NCBI GenBank assembly: GCA_964638715.1
Contig: CAZWZF010000059.1
Span: forward strand, 1 to 28,936
Direction: 5' to 3'
DNA length: 28,936 bases
DNA from: JBAXQQ01 sp037131695
GTDB taxonomy: Bacteria > Armatimonadota > Hebobacteria > CAIYQO01
The translations under genes and the position numbers were made by a program. The notes beneath the pieces were generated by a model, which made no database searches, was not told where the DNA came from, and was given only the letters and a program-made list of their open reading frames with translations. Every line of letters starts with the position of its first letter. Position 1 is the stretch's first letter. Below, in pieces: positions 22,261 to 28,936 of this stretch.

Positions 22261-22353
22261 TAAGAAGAGAGAAGAGTGAAAATTGGGAATTGCAAATTGC
22301 AAATTATGTCCCCCTCTCGAGGGGGATGTCACCGCAGTGACAGGGGGAGTGAC
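22261..22353. repeat. Heptad array followed by CCCCCTC/GTCACC palindromic element
   Basis: After the sialidase stop, units in one register read GAAGAGA, GAAGAGT, GAAAATT, GGGAATT, GCAAATT, GCAAATT (22264-22305). A different element follows (22308-22353): CCCCC-TCTCGA-GGGGG, then GTCAC-CGCA-GTGAC, then GGGGGAGTGAC, all capable of hairpins. 22354-22407 holds nothing else I can identify. Confidence 0.7.
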
Positions 22354-22407
22354 TACGGAAAAACTCCGATTTCTTAAAATTGTAAAAGAGATAAATTATT
22401 AAAAACG

Positions 22408-22429
22408 TGGCGTCACCGTCTCGGTGACG
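22408..22429. repeat. GTCACCG/CGGTGAC hairpin, copy 1
   Basis: CGTCACCG (22411-22418), loop TCT and CGGTGACG (22422-22429) form a perfect 8-bp stem. It lies 19 nt before the ATG of the ROK-like gene, just upstream of its GGGG ribosome-binding region. An identical element with loop TCC lies at 24878-24899, beyond the end of the LmbE gene. Confidence 0.8.
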
Positions 22430-22448
22430 ATAAATGGGGTAATGTAAA

Positions 22449-23861
22449 ATGGGTTACGAGTTATTGGGAAAACTTGGCAGCCTGGCTAAGCCGAAGTTTA
22501 TACCTGCTTTGGATACAGGATTTGCTTCCGCTGCGCTGGCTAACCGTGAGTTCCTGAAAAAGGTTTCTGAATCAGGTTCAGGCGTACCGCTGGTCATCGG
22601 TCTTGAACGTGCTGATGGCACTACGTCGCGATTTGAGACAATGGTATTTAAATCTGGTCATCAAATGGCAGAATTGAACCTGCCATATATTGAGCGGCTG
22701 GTTAAGTTTCTGCTTTGGCAAAAAGGCGGCTGGAAAGTCACTATTGGTGGACCGGCAGAAGTTGGCGAATATATTAAAGCTGTATATTCACCGGGTGGCA
22801 CACAGGTATTTGATTACGATTTTCATGGCATGACGATTTGCGAACATCCGTTGGAAGTTATCATTACTGATGCTGATGATGTTGCTGCTGCCCGCGAGAC
22901 ATCAATGCCGCTTGGCCGTCATTTAAAAGGCAACCGCATCGGGTTTGACCTGGGTGCATCCGATCGCAAGGCTGCTGCTGTTATTGATGGCGAGGTGGTC
23001 TTTACCGAAGAAGTCGTCTGGGATCCGCGCGGACATGCCGACCCGGCATACCACTATAATCAAATTAATGACGCGCTGAAAAGTGCTGCCAGCCATTTGC
23101 CGAAAGTTGATGCTATTGGCGGCAGTTCTGCCGGAGTGATTATTAACAATCGTCCAATGAGTGCATCGTTGTTTCGCGGAATTCCCGCAGAACAATATTA
23201 CAAAATAGAAAGTGTATTTCTTGATTTAGCAAAGAAATGGAATGTTCCCTTTGAAGTCGCGAATGACGGCGATGTTACCGCACTGGCAGGCGCGATGTCG
23301 CTGAATGACAACGGTGTATTGGGTGTTGCGATGGGATCAAGCGAGGCTGTTGGATATGTCAACAGTGAAGGCAATATTACCGGTTGGCTGAACGAACTGG
23401 CATTTTGTCCGATAGACTACCGGAGTGATGCACCGGCAGATGAATGGTCTGGTGATATTGGTTGTGGAGTGCAATACCTTACTCAGCAGGCGGTATTCAG
23501 GTTGGCGAAGGCAAATGGAATTCCATTGGAACAGTATGAGATGCTGGCTGACAAATTGAAAGCAGTTCAAAAACTGCTGGCGGATGGTGATGACACTGCC
23601 AGGAAAATTTGGGAGTCGATCGGCATATACATGGGTTACGCAATTGCACATTACGCCGCATTTTATGATATTAAATATCTGATAATTCTTGGCAGGGTGA
23701 CATCCGGCATTGGCGGCGATATTATCATGGCAAAGGCCAATGAAGTCTTGAATGTAGAGTTCCCGGAATTAGCGCAAAAAATTACCATTACCATGCCTGA
23801 CGAAAAGATGAAAAGAGTAGGGCAGGCATGCGCGGCAGCGAGTCTGCCGTCTATAGAGTAG
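22449..23861 (+). CDS. ROK-like sugar kinase with N-terminal extension
   Basis: This 470-residue protein has a C-terminal ASKHA/ROK-type kinase fold. Phosphate-1 is IGFDLGASDRKAAAVIDG (164-181), a GGSSAGVI turn follows, the catalytic region is FEVANDGDVTALAGAMS (the ND.(N/D)..A..E block of ROK kinases), and phosphate-2 is LGVAMGSSEAVGYV. About 160 residues precede the kinase (LERADGTTSRFETMVF ... LLWQKGGWKVTIGGP); I know no function for them. The Cys/His zinc motif of classical ROK proteins is absent. The gene is followed after 11 nt by a LmbE-type deacetylase, pointing to phosphorylation of an amino sugar or related hexose. A metal-free or regulatory ROK variant is the alternative. Confidence 0.78.
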   Translation: MGYELLGKLGSLAKPKFIPALDTGFASAALANREFLKKVSESGSGVPLVIGLERADGTTSRFETMVFKSGHQMAELNLPYIERLVKFLLWQKGGWKVTIGGPAEVGEYIKAVYSPGGTQVFDYDFHGMTICEHPLEVIITDADDVAAARETSMPLGRHLKGNRIGFDLGASDRKAAAVIDGEVVFTEEVVWDPRGHADPAYHYNQINDALKSAASHLPKVDAIGGSSAGVIINNRPMSASLFRGIPAEQYYKIESVFLDLAKKWNVPFEVANDGDVTALAGAMSLNDNGVLGVAMGSSEAVGYVNSEGNITGWLNELAFCPIDYRSDAPADEWSGDIGCGVQYLTQQAVFRLAKANGIPLEQYEMLADKLKAVQKLLADGDDTARKIWESIGIYMGYAIAHYAAFYDIKYLIILGRVTSGIGGDIIMAKANEVLNVEFPELAQKITITMPDEKMKRVGQACAAASLPSIE

Positions 23862-23872
23862 AGGAGAAAAAT

Positions 23873-24721
23873 ATGAAATTAAATATGCCTACTGCTGAGA
23901 TATTCGTTCCTGATGGCAAACCCATCGAAGAAGCCTTGTCTCGCACTACCCATTTATGTATTGCTGCCCACCAGGACGATATTGAAATTATGGCTTACCA
24001 TGGCGTTCTGCAAGGTTTCGGTTCTGCTGATAAGTGGTTTACCGGGGTTGTGGTGACCAACGGCGCTGGCAGTCCGCGTGATGATGTATATGCGGATTAT
24101 ACCGATGAAGATATGCAGAAAATACGTAAAATAGAACAAAAAAAGGCTGCCTATGTCGGTGATTACGCCGCCCAAGGCTTGCTTGATTACACCAGCTCTA
24201 CGGTAAAAGATGCTGGGAACATAGATGTTTTAAATGACATAATTAATTTGATAATTGCCTGCAAACCGGAAGTTATTTATACCCACAATCTTGCAGATAA
24301 GCATGATACCCACGTTTCTGTCGCCTTGCGGGTGATATCGGCTATTCGTCAATTGCCAGTTGAATCGCGTCCAAAACAGGTGTTGGGGTGCGAGGTTTGG
24401 CGCGATTTGGACTGGATGAATGATACAGACAAGGTAGTAATGGATGTTTCCAGTCACGAGAATCTTGCGATGTCGCTCCTCGGTGTATTTGACTCGCAAA
24501 TCTGCGGCGGTAAACGGTACGACCTGGCAATCCAGGGACGTCGACGCTCAAATGCTACCTTTTTTGCATCACATGGTGTCGATGAATCCACTGCCCAAAA
24601 TTTCGCCATGGATTTAACTCCGTTGATACAGGATGACAGTCTTGATATTGAAAAATACGTTATTGATTTCATCAATAGATTCAGTGCTGAAATTTCTTCA
24701 CGCATTAGTAAATTTATATAA
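23873..24721 (+). CDS. LmbE/PIG-L family de-N-acetylase
   Basis: This 282-residue zinc-dependent deacetylase-like protein of the family includes MshB, PIG-L and bacillithiol BshB. The metal-binding motif is AHQDDIE (residues 32-38, the family AHPDDxE with Gln for Pro). The distal HNLADKHDTHVSV supplies further zinc/catalytic histidines. Substrates are typically N-acetylglucosaminyl compounds. ATG 23873 is chosen because GAGGAG lies directly upstream and 11 nt after the ROK gene stop; the in-frame ATG at 23828 would sit inside that gene. Pairing with a ROK-like kinase downstream of lyase and sialidase-like genes suggests use of an acetylated amino sugar released from a polysaccharide. No signal peptide is present, so it is cytoplasmic. 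Confidence 0.85.
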   Translation: MKLNMPTAEIFVPDGKPIEEALSRTTHLCIAAHQDDIEIMAYHGVLQGFGSADKWFTGVVVTNGAGSPRDDVYADYTDEDMQKIRKIEQKKAAYVGDYAAQGLLDYTSSTVKDAGNIDVLNDIINLIIACKPEVIYTHNLADKHDTHVSVALRVISAIRQLPVESRPKQVLGCEVWRDLDWMNDTDKVVMDVSSHENLAMSLLGVFDSQICGGKRYDLAIQGRRRSNATFFASHGVDESTAQNFAMDLTPLIQDDSLDIEKYVIDFINRFSAEISSRISKFI

Positions 24722-24877
24722 GTATGAATGTAATAACTTTTACTTGGCACGTTTTACCATACAGAGATAGAAGATGGTGTAAGTGTTAATCGAAGTTAAA
24801 ATAGGTTCTTGCAAGACCTGATTTGTCATTGTTTCATATTGAAATATTGAGTAAAAATCAGGATTTAGCGCAAAATA

Positions 24878-24899
24878 TGGCGTCACCGTCCCGGTGACG
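24878..24899. repeat. GTCACCG/CGGTGAC hairpin, copy 2
   Basis: CGTCACCG (24881-24888), loop TCC and CGGTGACG (24892-24899). This is the same TGGCGTCACCG-YC-CGGTGACG element as at 22408, with one loop base changed. The two copies bracket the ROK-LmbE pair. Confidence 0.8.
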
Positions 24900-24955
24900 T
24901 AGCTGAGCAAGAAGGTGCAAGGTGCTGAAATTTATTTCCGGCTCTTTCTTTTTCC

Positions 24956-24979
24956 GAGCGAGACGCTCTTGCCACCTCT
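24956..24979. repeat. GAGCG-AGA-CGCTC palindrome
   Basis: GAGCG (24956-24960) and CGCTC (24964-24968) form a small hairpin followed by TTGCCACCTCT. I recognise GAGCGAGACGCTC-type units as common scattered intergenic repeats in several phyla. It lies in the 512-nt gene-free stretch 24722-25233. Confidence 0.55.
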
Positions 24980-25005
24980 CGAATGAAGAGAAAATAAAGT
25001 TCTCA

Positions 25006-25083
25006 GAGTCAATTGCAAAACCCAATGTATTACGAGCAGGATACTCGGAGTAATATTGGTTATACAGGTTTTGCAATTGACTC
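25006..25083. repeat. 78-nt nested palindrome
   Basis: GAGTCAATTGCAAAACC (25006-25022) and its exact complement GGTTTTGCAATTGACTC (25067-25083) are perfect 17-bp arms. Inside, CAAT-ATTAC-like and GTAATATTG-like stretches and CGAG-CAGGATA-CTCG continue the symmetry, so the element could fold into one long hairpin. A 75-codon frame on the minus strand crosses it, but I do not regard that as a gene. Confidence 0.85.
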
Positions 25084-25154
25084 AAAAGTTTTGTAATTAA
25101 TAACTTCTCTGTTTGTTAAATTTTCATTAAATATTTTCATCCCAAAAAAACATG

Positions 25155-25183
25155 TTGAAATTCAGTTGTTTAACGGGTATAAT
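25155..25183 (+). promoter_or_regulatory. Sigma-70 promoter of the prepilin-like gene
   Basis: TTGAAA (25155-25160), a 17-bp spacer and TATAAT (25178-25183) form a near-consensus promoter. Transcription would start near 25190, giving a 45-50 nt leader ending in AAAAAAAGGGGA. Confidence 0.7.
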
Positions 25184-25233
25184 TAACATAGTATCAATTT
25201 TTTGAAATATTTAATATATACAAAAAAAGGGGA

Positions 25234-25887
25234 ATGTACCTATGTTTACAAGGTTTTACTCTGATTGAGTTGGTTTTCGTGATTGCTATAATTGCGATAT
25301 TGGCTGCTATTCTTTTCCCTGTCTTTGCACGTGCTCGTGAAAAAGCGAGTGTTGCCACTTGCCAATCAAACCAGCGGCAGATTGCCGCGTCACTGCAAAT
25401 GTATTCGCAGGACCATGATGAAACCATGCCGGGAACAACTGATGTATGGAACAGCATTAAGGTTGATAACAATATATTGATGTGCCCAACTGCTGGCAAA
25501 AATATCCCGGTAGCCTATGTTTATGATGACAAGTTGGCTGGTGCTTATCTGGACGATTTCGCTGATCCGACAGCGATTTTTGCGACGGCAGAGTGGTTGA
25601 ATGGTACGATAGCTCTGTGCTTCTCCGGTCAGGCAGTTTTTTCTTATCTTGACGGACATGTTGCAATAGCAAAAGATACCTGGACATTGTCTGTTGTTGG
25701 AGAGCTTACTAAGGTAGTTACAACTGGTGCTGTTCCTACAGGAGCACCAAACCCTAATTATGCATATGCAACCATGCCGGCTATTATAACTTATGATCTT
25801 AGTAAATCAGCGAGTGCCCAGCCAGTTGTAGACCTTTCAACATTGACAAGTTCTTGTGGATATACAACCGCAAAGACCTTTCATTAA
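25234..25887 (+). CDS. Type IV prepilin-like (DUF1559-type) protein, N-terminal part, frameshifted
   Basis: These 217 residues have a type III signal: GFTLIEL with Glu5 of the mature protein, then a hydrophobic helix VFVIAIIAILAAILFPVF and FARAREKA. This is the pseudopilin pattern seen in large paralogous families of Armatimonadota-like and planctomycete-like genomes. CQSNQRQIAASLQMYSQDHDE and FSYLDGHVAIAK are the other conserved blocks. The leader MYLCLQ has no basic residue, and AGGGGA abuts this ATG. A second ATG (25242) has better Shine-Dalgarno spacing (8 nt) but is out of frame, and removing one T would give MLQGFTLIEL. The frame ends at 25887, while the next frame continues the protein, so the gene is broken by an apparent 1-nt deletion. 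Confidence 0.8.
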   Translation: MYLCLQGFTLIELVFVIAIIAILAAILFPVFARAREKASVATCQSNQRQIAASLQMYSQDHDETMPGTTDVWNSIKVDNNILMCPTAGKNIPVAYVYDDKLAGAYLDDFADPTAIFATAEWLNGTIALCFSGQAVFSYLDGHVAIAKDTWTLSVVGELTKVVTTGAVPTGAPNPNYAYATMPAIITYDLSKSASAQPVVDLSTLTSSCGYTTAKTFH

Positions 25888-26423
25888 CAAAAGTTGGAGC
25901 ATGCGGAGTATTTTTATTCAATAATAATGTTTCTACAACACCGGATTCCAGTAGTGTTATCTATCCTTATGCAAGTATAGTTACTTTGGGGGGTAATTTG
26001 GGAACTGGTGCATGTGCTGCCATATACCCAGGTATTGGTTCTTCAAATAACGCTGGACCATTAGAACCGATGTTGCAGTCTGCAAGTGGAACAAAAACTG
26101 ACACTTGGATATCCTCAATGTCTTGCGACAGCAGTGTGTCAACTATTACAATCAATTTCTCTGGTTATAATCGTTTGATTACTCTGATTTGTCCCAAAAT
26201 GAGTAATAACGCTAATGGTTTTATATTCAATGTCAACAATAACTCGCAATCTATTGCAGTTAAAAATATTGCACCGAATGTTAATGTAACCGCCGAAATA
26301 TTTCAGTTTTTAGTTCCATCATCTCCGGTTGTATTTTCTTTTAATAATGGCAAAGGTTCCGATGGCGGCAGAAACTACCCGATCTGTAGTCCTGGTGTAT
26401 CAGTCATTTTCCTTGATAAATAA
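25854..26423 (+). pseudogene. C-terminal part of the prepilin-like gene in a shifted frame
   Basis: This open frame overlaps the end of the prepilin frame by 34 nt and continues to TAA at 26423. It has no ribosome-binding site of its own at the nominal ATG (25854). If one A is restored in the CAAAG run near 25870-25876, the two frames join as GYTTAKDLSLTKVGACGVF. The added region is about 180 residues, rich in Ser, Asn, Gly and Thr with alternating hydrophobics, as in a secreted beta-sandwich or surface domain. The full protein would then be about 395 residues. A terminator follows 25 nt after the stop, consistent with one transcription unit. I do not recognise the C-terminal domain. Confidence 0.65.
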
Positions 26424-26448
26424 TTCTTAATTACAGATATATAAAGAT

Positions 26449-26484
26449 GCCGGTGATTATTTTATTAACCACCGGCGTTTTTTT
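26449..26484 (+). terminator. Rho-independent terminator after the prepilin-like gene
   Basis: GCCGGTG (26449-26455) pairs with CACCGGC (26470-26476) across a 14-nt A/T-rich loop and is followed by G and seven T (26478-26484). Confidence 0.88.
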
Positions 26485-26579
26485 ATGTTGGCTATGTGTT
26501 TATGTCATCAAGCAGGATATTAGACACTTGTAAAGAAATAGATATTATCTATTTCCATACATTCCTTCGGAGGCTCCTC

Positions 26580-28936
26580 ATGAAATTTGGTTATTTTGAT
26601 GATGCTCAACGCGAATATGTTATTACCACCCCGCGCACTCCATACCCCTGGATTAATTATCTTGGCTGCGAAGAGTTTTTTGGCATTATTTCCAATACTG
26701 CTGGTGGATACAGCTTTTACCGCGATGCCCGTCTGCGCCGATTAACCCGATATCGCTACAACAATATTCCTCTCGATTGCGGTGGAAGATATTTTTATAT
26801 CAATGATAATGGTGATGTGTGGAATCCCGGCTGGATGCCAGTAAAGGCAGAATTAGACAGTTATACTTGTCGGCATGGCCTTGGTTACACTCGCATTACC
26901 AGCAGTCGCAATGGATTGCAGGCAGATGTTTTATATATGGTTCCTTTAGGTGAAAATTGCGAAATACATCAGGTTGAACTTACCAATAACAGCGATAAAA
27001 ACAAAGACATCTCTCTGTTTTCACTTCAGGAGTTCTGCCTGTGGGACGCTATGGATGACAGCAGCAATTTCCAGCGCAACCTTTCGACTGGTGAAGTTGA
27101 GGTGGAAGGAAGCACCATTTATCATAAGACTGAATATCGCGAACGCCGCAACCATTTTGCGTATTACACCGTAAATACAAATATTGATGGTTTCGATACC
27201 GATCGCGATTCGTTCTTCGGTTGGCAAAATGGTCTTCACGAAGCCCAGACTGTATTTGCAGGCAGAGCGACTAATTCCATCGCCAGTGGCTGGTCACCCA
27301 TCGCCGCTCACCAGTGCAATGTGACACTGAAGGCAGGGGAAAAACGCACCTACATTTTCGTGTTGGGATATGTGGAAAATCCGGTAGAAGAGAAGTTTAT
27401 CGCACCGGGAATTATTAACAAATCCCGTGCTCATGCGCAGATGGCGCGATTCGCCACTGAACAACAAGTGGAAAAAGCATTTCAGGAATTAAAAGGTTTA
27501 TGGGATCAGTTGTTGTCGTATTACCAGTTAACCAGCGCGGATGAAAAACTGAACCGCATGGTGAATATCTGGAATCCTTACCAGTGCATGGTTACCTTTA
27601 ACATGTCCCGCAGTACATCATATTTTGAGTCCGGCATCGGCCGCGGTATGGGTTTCCGCGATTCCAACCAGGACTTGCTTGGCTTTGTACATCAGATACC
27701 TGCGCGCGCTCGCGAACGCATTCTCGATATAGCCTCAACACAATTCGAGGACGGCGGCAACTGGCACCAGTACCAACCGTTGACGAAAAAAGGCAATGCT
27801 ATGAACGGCATGGGTTTCAATGATGATCCGTTGTGGCTGATAATTGCCACCGCCGCCTACATTAAAGAAACGAATGACTGGTCGATTCTTGATGAACAGG
27901 TTTCTTTCGATAATTCCGACAAATCAGCATCGCTGTACCAGCATTGCAAAGCGTCATTTTATCACGTGGTGAATAACCTGGGACCGCATGGGTTGCCATT
28001 AATCGGTCGTGCCGACTGGAATGACTGCCTTAACCTCAACTGTTTCTCAGAACAGCCTGGCGAGTCATTCCAAACCAGCGCCAATCGTGAAGGCAAAACA
28101 GCGGAATCGGTATTGATTGCCGGCATGTTTGTCGCCATTGGCAAGGAATTCGTCGAGTTAAGCCGCTTAACGAAAGCGGAAGATGAAGCGAAAGCCGCTG
28201 AAGGCCATATCGCGAAAATGCGGGAAACTGTATTGGAACACGGCTGGGATGGCGAGTGGTTCCGCCGTGCTTATGACTTCTTTGGCAGTCCCATCGGCAG
28301 CGCGCAAAATGAAGAGGGACAAATATTCATCGAATCGCAGGGATATTGTGTAATGGCAGAAATCGGCAAAGAGTCTGGCCAGGCTCAAAAAGCGCTTGAC
28401 TCGGTACGCGCCAGATTGAATACCCCATACGGAATCATGCTCCAGCAACCGGCATATACGAAATATCATGTCGAACTCGGAGAAATTTCGTCTTACCCGC
28501 CAGGTTATAAAGAAAACGCTGGCATATTCTGCCACAATAATCCGTGGATAATCATCGCCGAGTCTGTATTGGGTCGCGGCAACTACGCATGGGAATATTA
28601 CCGGCAGATATGTCCGGCATACCTGGAAGATATCAGCGAGATTCACCGCATGGAACCGTATGTTTATTCACAAATGGTGGCGGGCAAAGATGCAGTGAAT
28701 CATGGCGAAGCGAAAAATTCCTGGCTCACCGGCACCGCGTCATGGAACTTCATCACCGTATCGCAATCCCTTCTCGGCATTAAACCTGACTGGGACGGTT
28801 TGTTAATCGAACCATGCCTGCCGGCGGATTTGAAAGAATATACAGTAACCCGCATCTTCCGCGGCGCAACCTATAACATAACCATAAAACAATCTGCAGT
28901 AGAAACACTGCAATTGACTGTGAATGGCAAACAGAT
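26580..28936 (+). CDS. Cellobiose phosphorylase-like GH94 enzyme (3' end outside window)
   Basis: An uninterrupted frame of 785 codons runs off the window edge, so the 3' end is missing; family members are about 800-820 residues. GH94 phosphorylases convert beta-glucosides plus phosphate into alpha-glucose-1-phosphate in the cytoplasm. The N-terminus MKFGYFDDAQREYVITTPRT, followed by PWINYLG, FFGIISNTAGGYSFY and RYRYNNIPLD, matches what I know of cellobiose phosphorylases. GIGRGMGFRDSNQDLLGF and GRADWNDCLNL carry the acceptor-site region and the general acid (Asp479 here). GEAKNSWLTGTASWNF closes the phosphate-binding side. GGAGG lies 6 nt before the ATG inside a small GGAG-G-CTCC palindrome. 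Cellobiose is the likely substrate, with another beta-glucobiose as the alternative. Confidence 0.93.
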   Translation, partial: MKFGYFDDAQREYVITTPRTPYPWINYLGCEEFFGIISNTAGGYSFYRDARLRRLTRYRYNNIPLDCGGRYFYINDNGDVWNPGWMPVKAELDSYTCRHGLGYTRITSSRNGLQADVLYMVPLGENCEIHQVELTNNSDKNKDISLFSLQEFCLWDAMDDSSNFQRNLSTGEVEVEGSTIYHKTEYRERRNHFAYYTVNTNIDGFDTDRDSFFGWQNGLHEAQTVFAGRATNSIASGWSPIAAHQCNVTLKAGEKRTYIFVLGYVENPVEEKFIAPGIINKSRAHAQMARFATEQQVEKAFQELKGLWDQLLSYYQLTSADEKLNRMVNIWNPYQCMVTFNMSRSTSYFESGIGRGMGFRDSNQDLLGFVHQIPARARERILDIASTQFEDGGNWHQYQPLTKKGNAMNGMGFNDDPLWLIIATAAYIKETNDWSILDEQVSFDNSDKSASLYQHCKASFYHVVNNLGPHGLPLIGRADWNDCLNLNCFSEQPGESFQTSANREGKTAESVLIAGMFVAIGKEFVELSRLTKAEDEAKAAEGHIAKMRETVLEHGWDGEWFRRAYDFFGSPIGSAQNEEGQIFIESQGYCVMAEIGKESGQAQKALDSVRARLNTPYGIMLQQPAYTKYHVELGEISSYPPGYKENAGIFCHNNPWIIIAESVLGRGNYAWEYYRQICPAYLEDISEIHRMEPYVYSQMVAGKDAVNHGEAKNSWLTGTASWNFITVSQSLLGIKPDWDGLLIEPCLPADLKEYTVTRIFRGATYNITIKQSAVETLQLTVNGKQ

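Noticed and set aside
25006..25083. Integron attC site
   Set aside because: The palindrome lacks paired RYYYAAC/GTTRRRY core sites and no integrase or cassette array is present.
24858..25085. 75-residue open frame on the minus strand
   Set aside because: It is crossed by the 78-nt palindrome, the GAGCG/CGCTC repeat and the GTCACCG hairpin. It has no ribosome-binding site, and its composition is what these repeats give when translated.
1..28936. CRISPR array, tRNA, rRNA, complete insertion sequence
   Set aside because: The tandem repeats have 7-18 bp periods without spacers of CRISPR size. No tRNA cloverleaf or rRNA sequence was recognised, and there is no transposase-like frame.

Overview
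The window looks like a chromosomal segment of a free-living, saccharolytic, Gram-negative-type bacterium with moderate GC. The prepilin-like protein at 25234 carries the leader GFTLIEL followed by ILFPVFARAREKA and YSQDHDE. I associate that wording with Armatimonadota and neighbouring phyla, so Armatimonadota or a related candidate phylum is my best guess. This rests on recognition, not on a search. Genes with strong Shine-Dalgarno sites coexist with genes whose start codon lies 5-9 nt after a TATAAT box (near-leaderless), and TGGTATAAT recurs as an extended -10.

Layout. 183-8140 is all minus strand: a tight operon of a TrkA-N potassium channel, a hotdog thioesterase and penicillin-binding protein 2; a small PQ-loop-like membrane protein; a probable outer-membrane barrel; the nitrogen pair amtB-glnK; and a CPA2 cation/proton antiporter. 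8433-13757 is plus strand: an NAD-dependent GH4 glycosidase with its own terminator, then a ferredoxin, a NapH/NosR-like polyferredoxin and a membrane-anchored PQQ-type beta-propeller that look like one electron-transfer module. 13795-15516 is an AT-rich minus-strand islet: an orphan helical protein, the remnant of an AlbA_2-type regulator with a nonsense codon, and a PIN-domain protein overlapping a 55-residue partner. 15588-17954 encodes a fused NuoE-NuoF (HydC-HydB-like) flavoprotein with no hydrogenase beside it.

18120-24721 is a glycan-catabolic locus. A heparinase II/III-like gene (interrupted by an in-frame TGA) and a HEAT-repeat gene run left. A sialidase/BNR-like gene, a long ROK-like sugar kinase and a LmbE/PIG-L deacetylase run right from an overlapping divergent promoter region. 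Uronate/amino-sugar polymer breakdown followed by deacetylation and phosphorylation is a reasonable inference. 25234-26423 is a prepilin-like gene broken by at least one frameshift, and the window ends inside a GH94 cellobiose phosphorylase.

The most unusual feature is the intergenic DNA. Four genes (PBP2, antiporter, HEAT protein, sialidase-like) end in arrays of 7-bp units in the same orientation. GTGAAGA-type units abut or overlap the stop codon and GGCAAAT-type units follow. Because 7 is not a multiple of 3, the TGA in a GTGAAGA unit rotates through all reading frames. Other families include TACGAAT heptads, CACAGAG arrays, two copies of a GTCACCG/CGGTGAC hairpin and a 78-nt palindrome. 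These repeats, the overlapping divergent promoters and the three-gene redox module are the best candidates for undescribed biology here.
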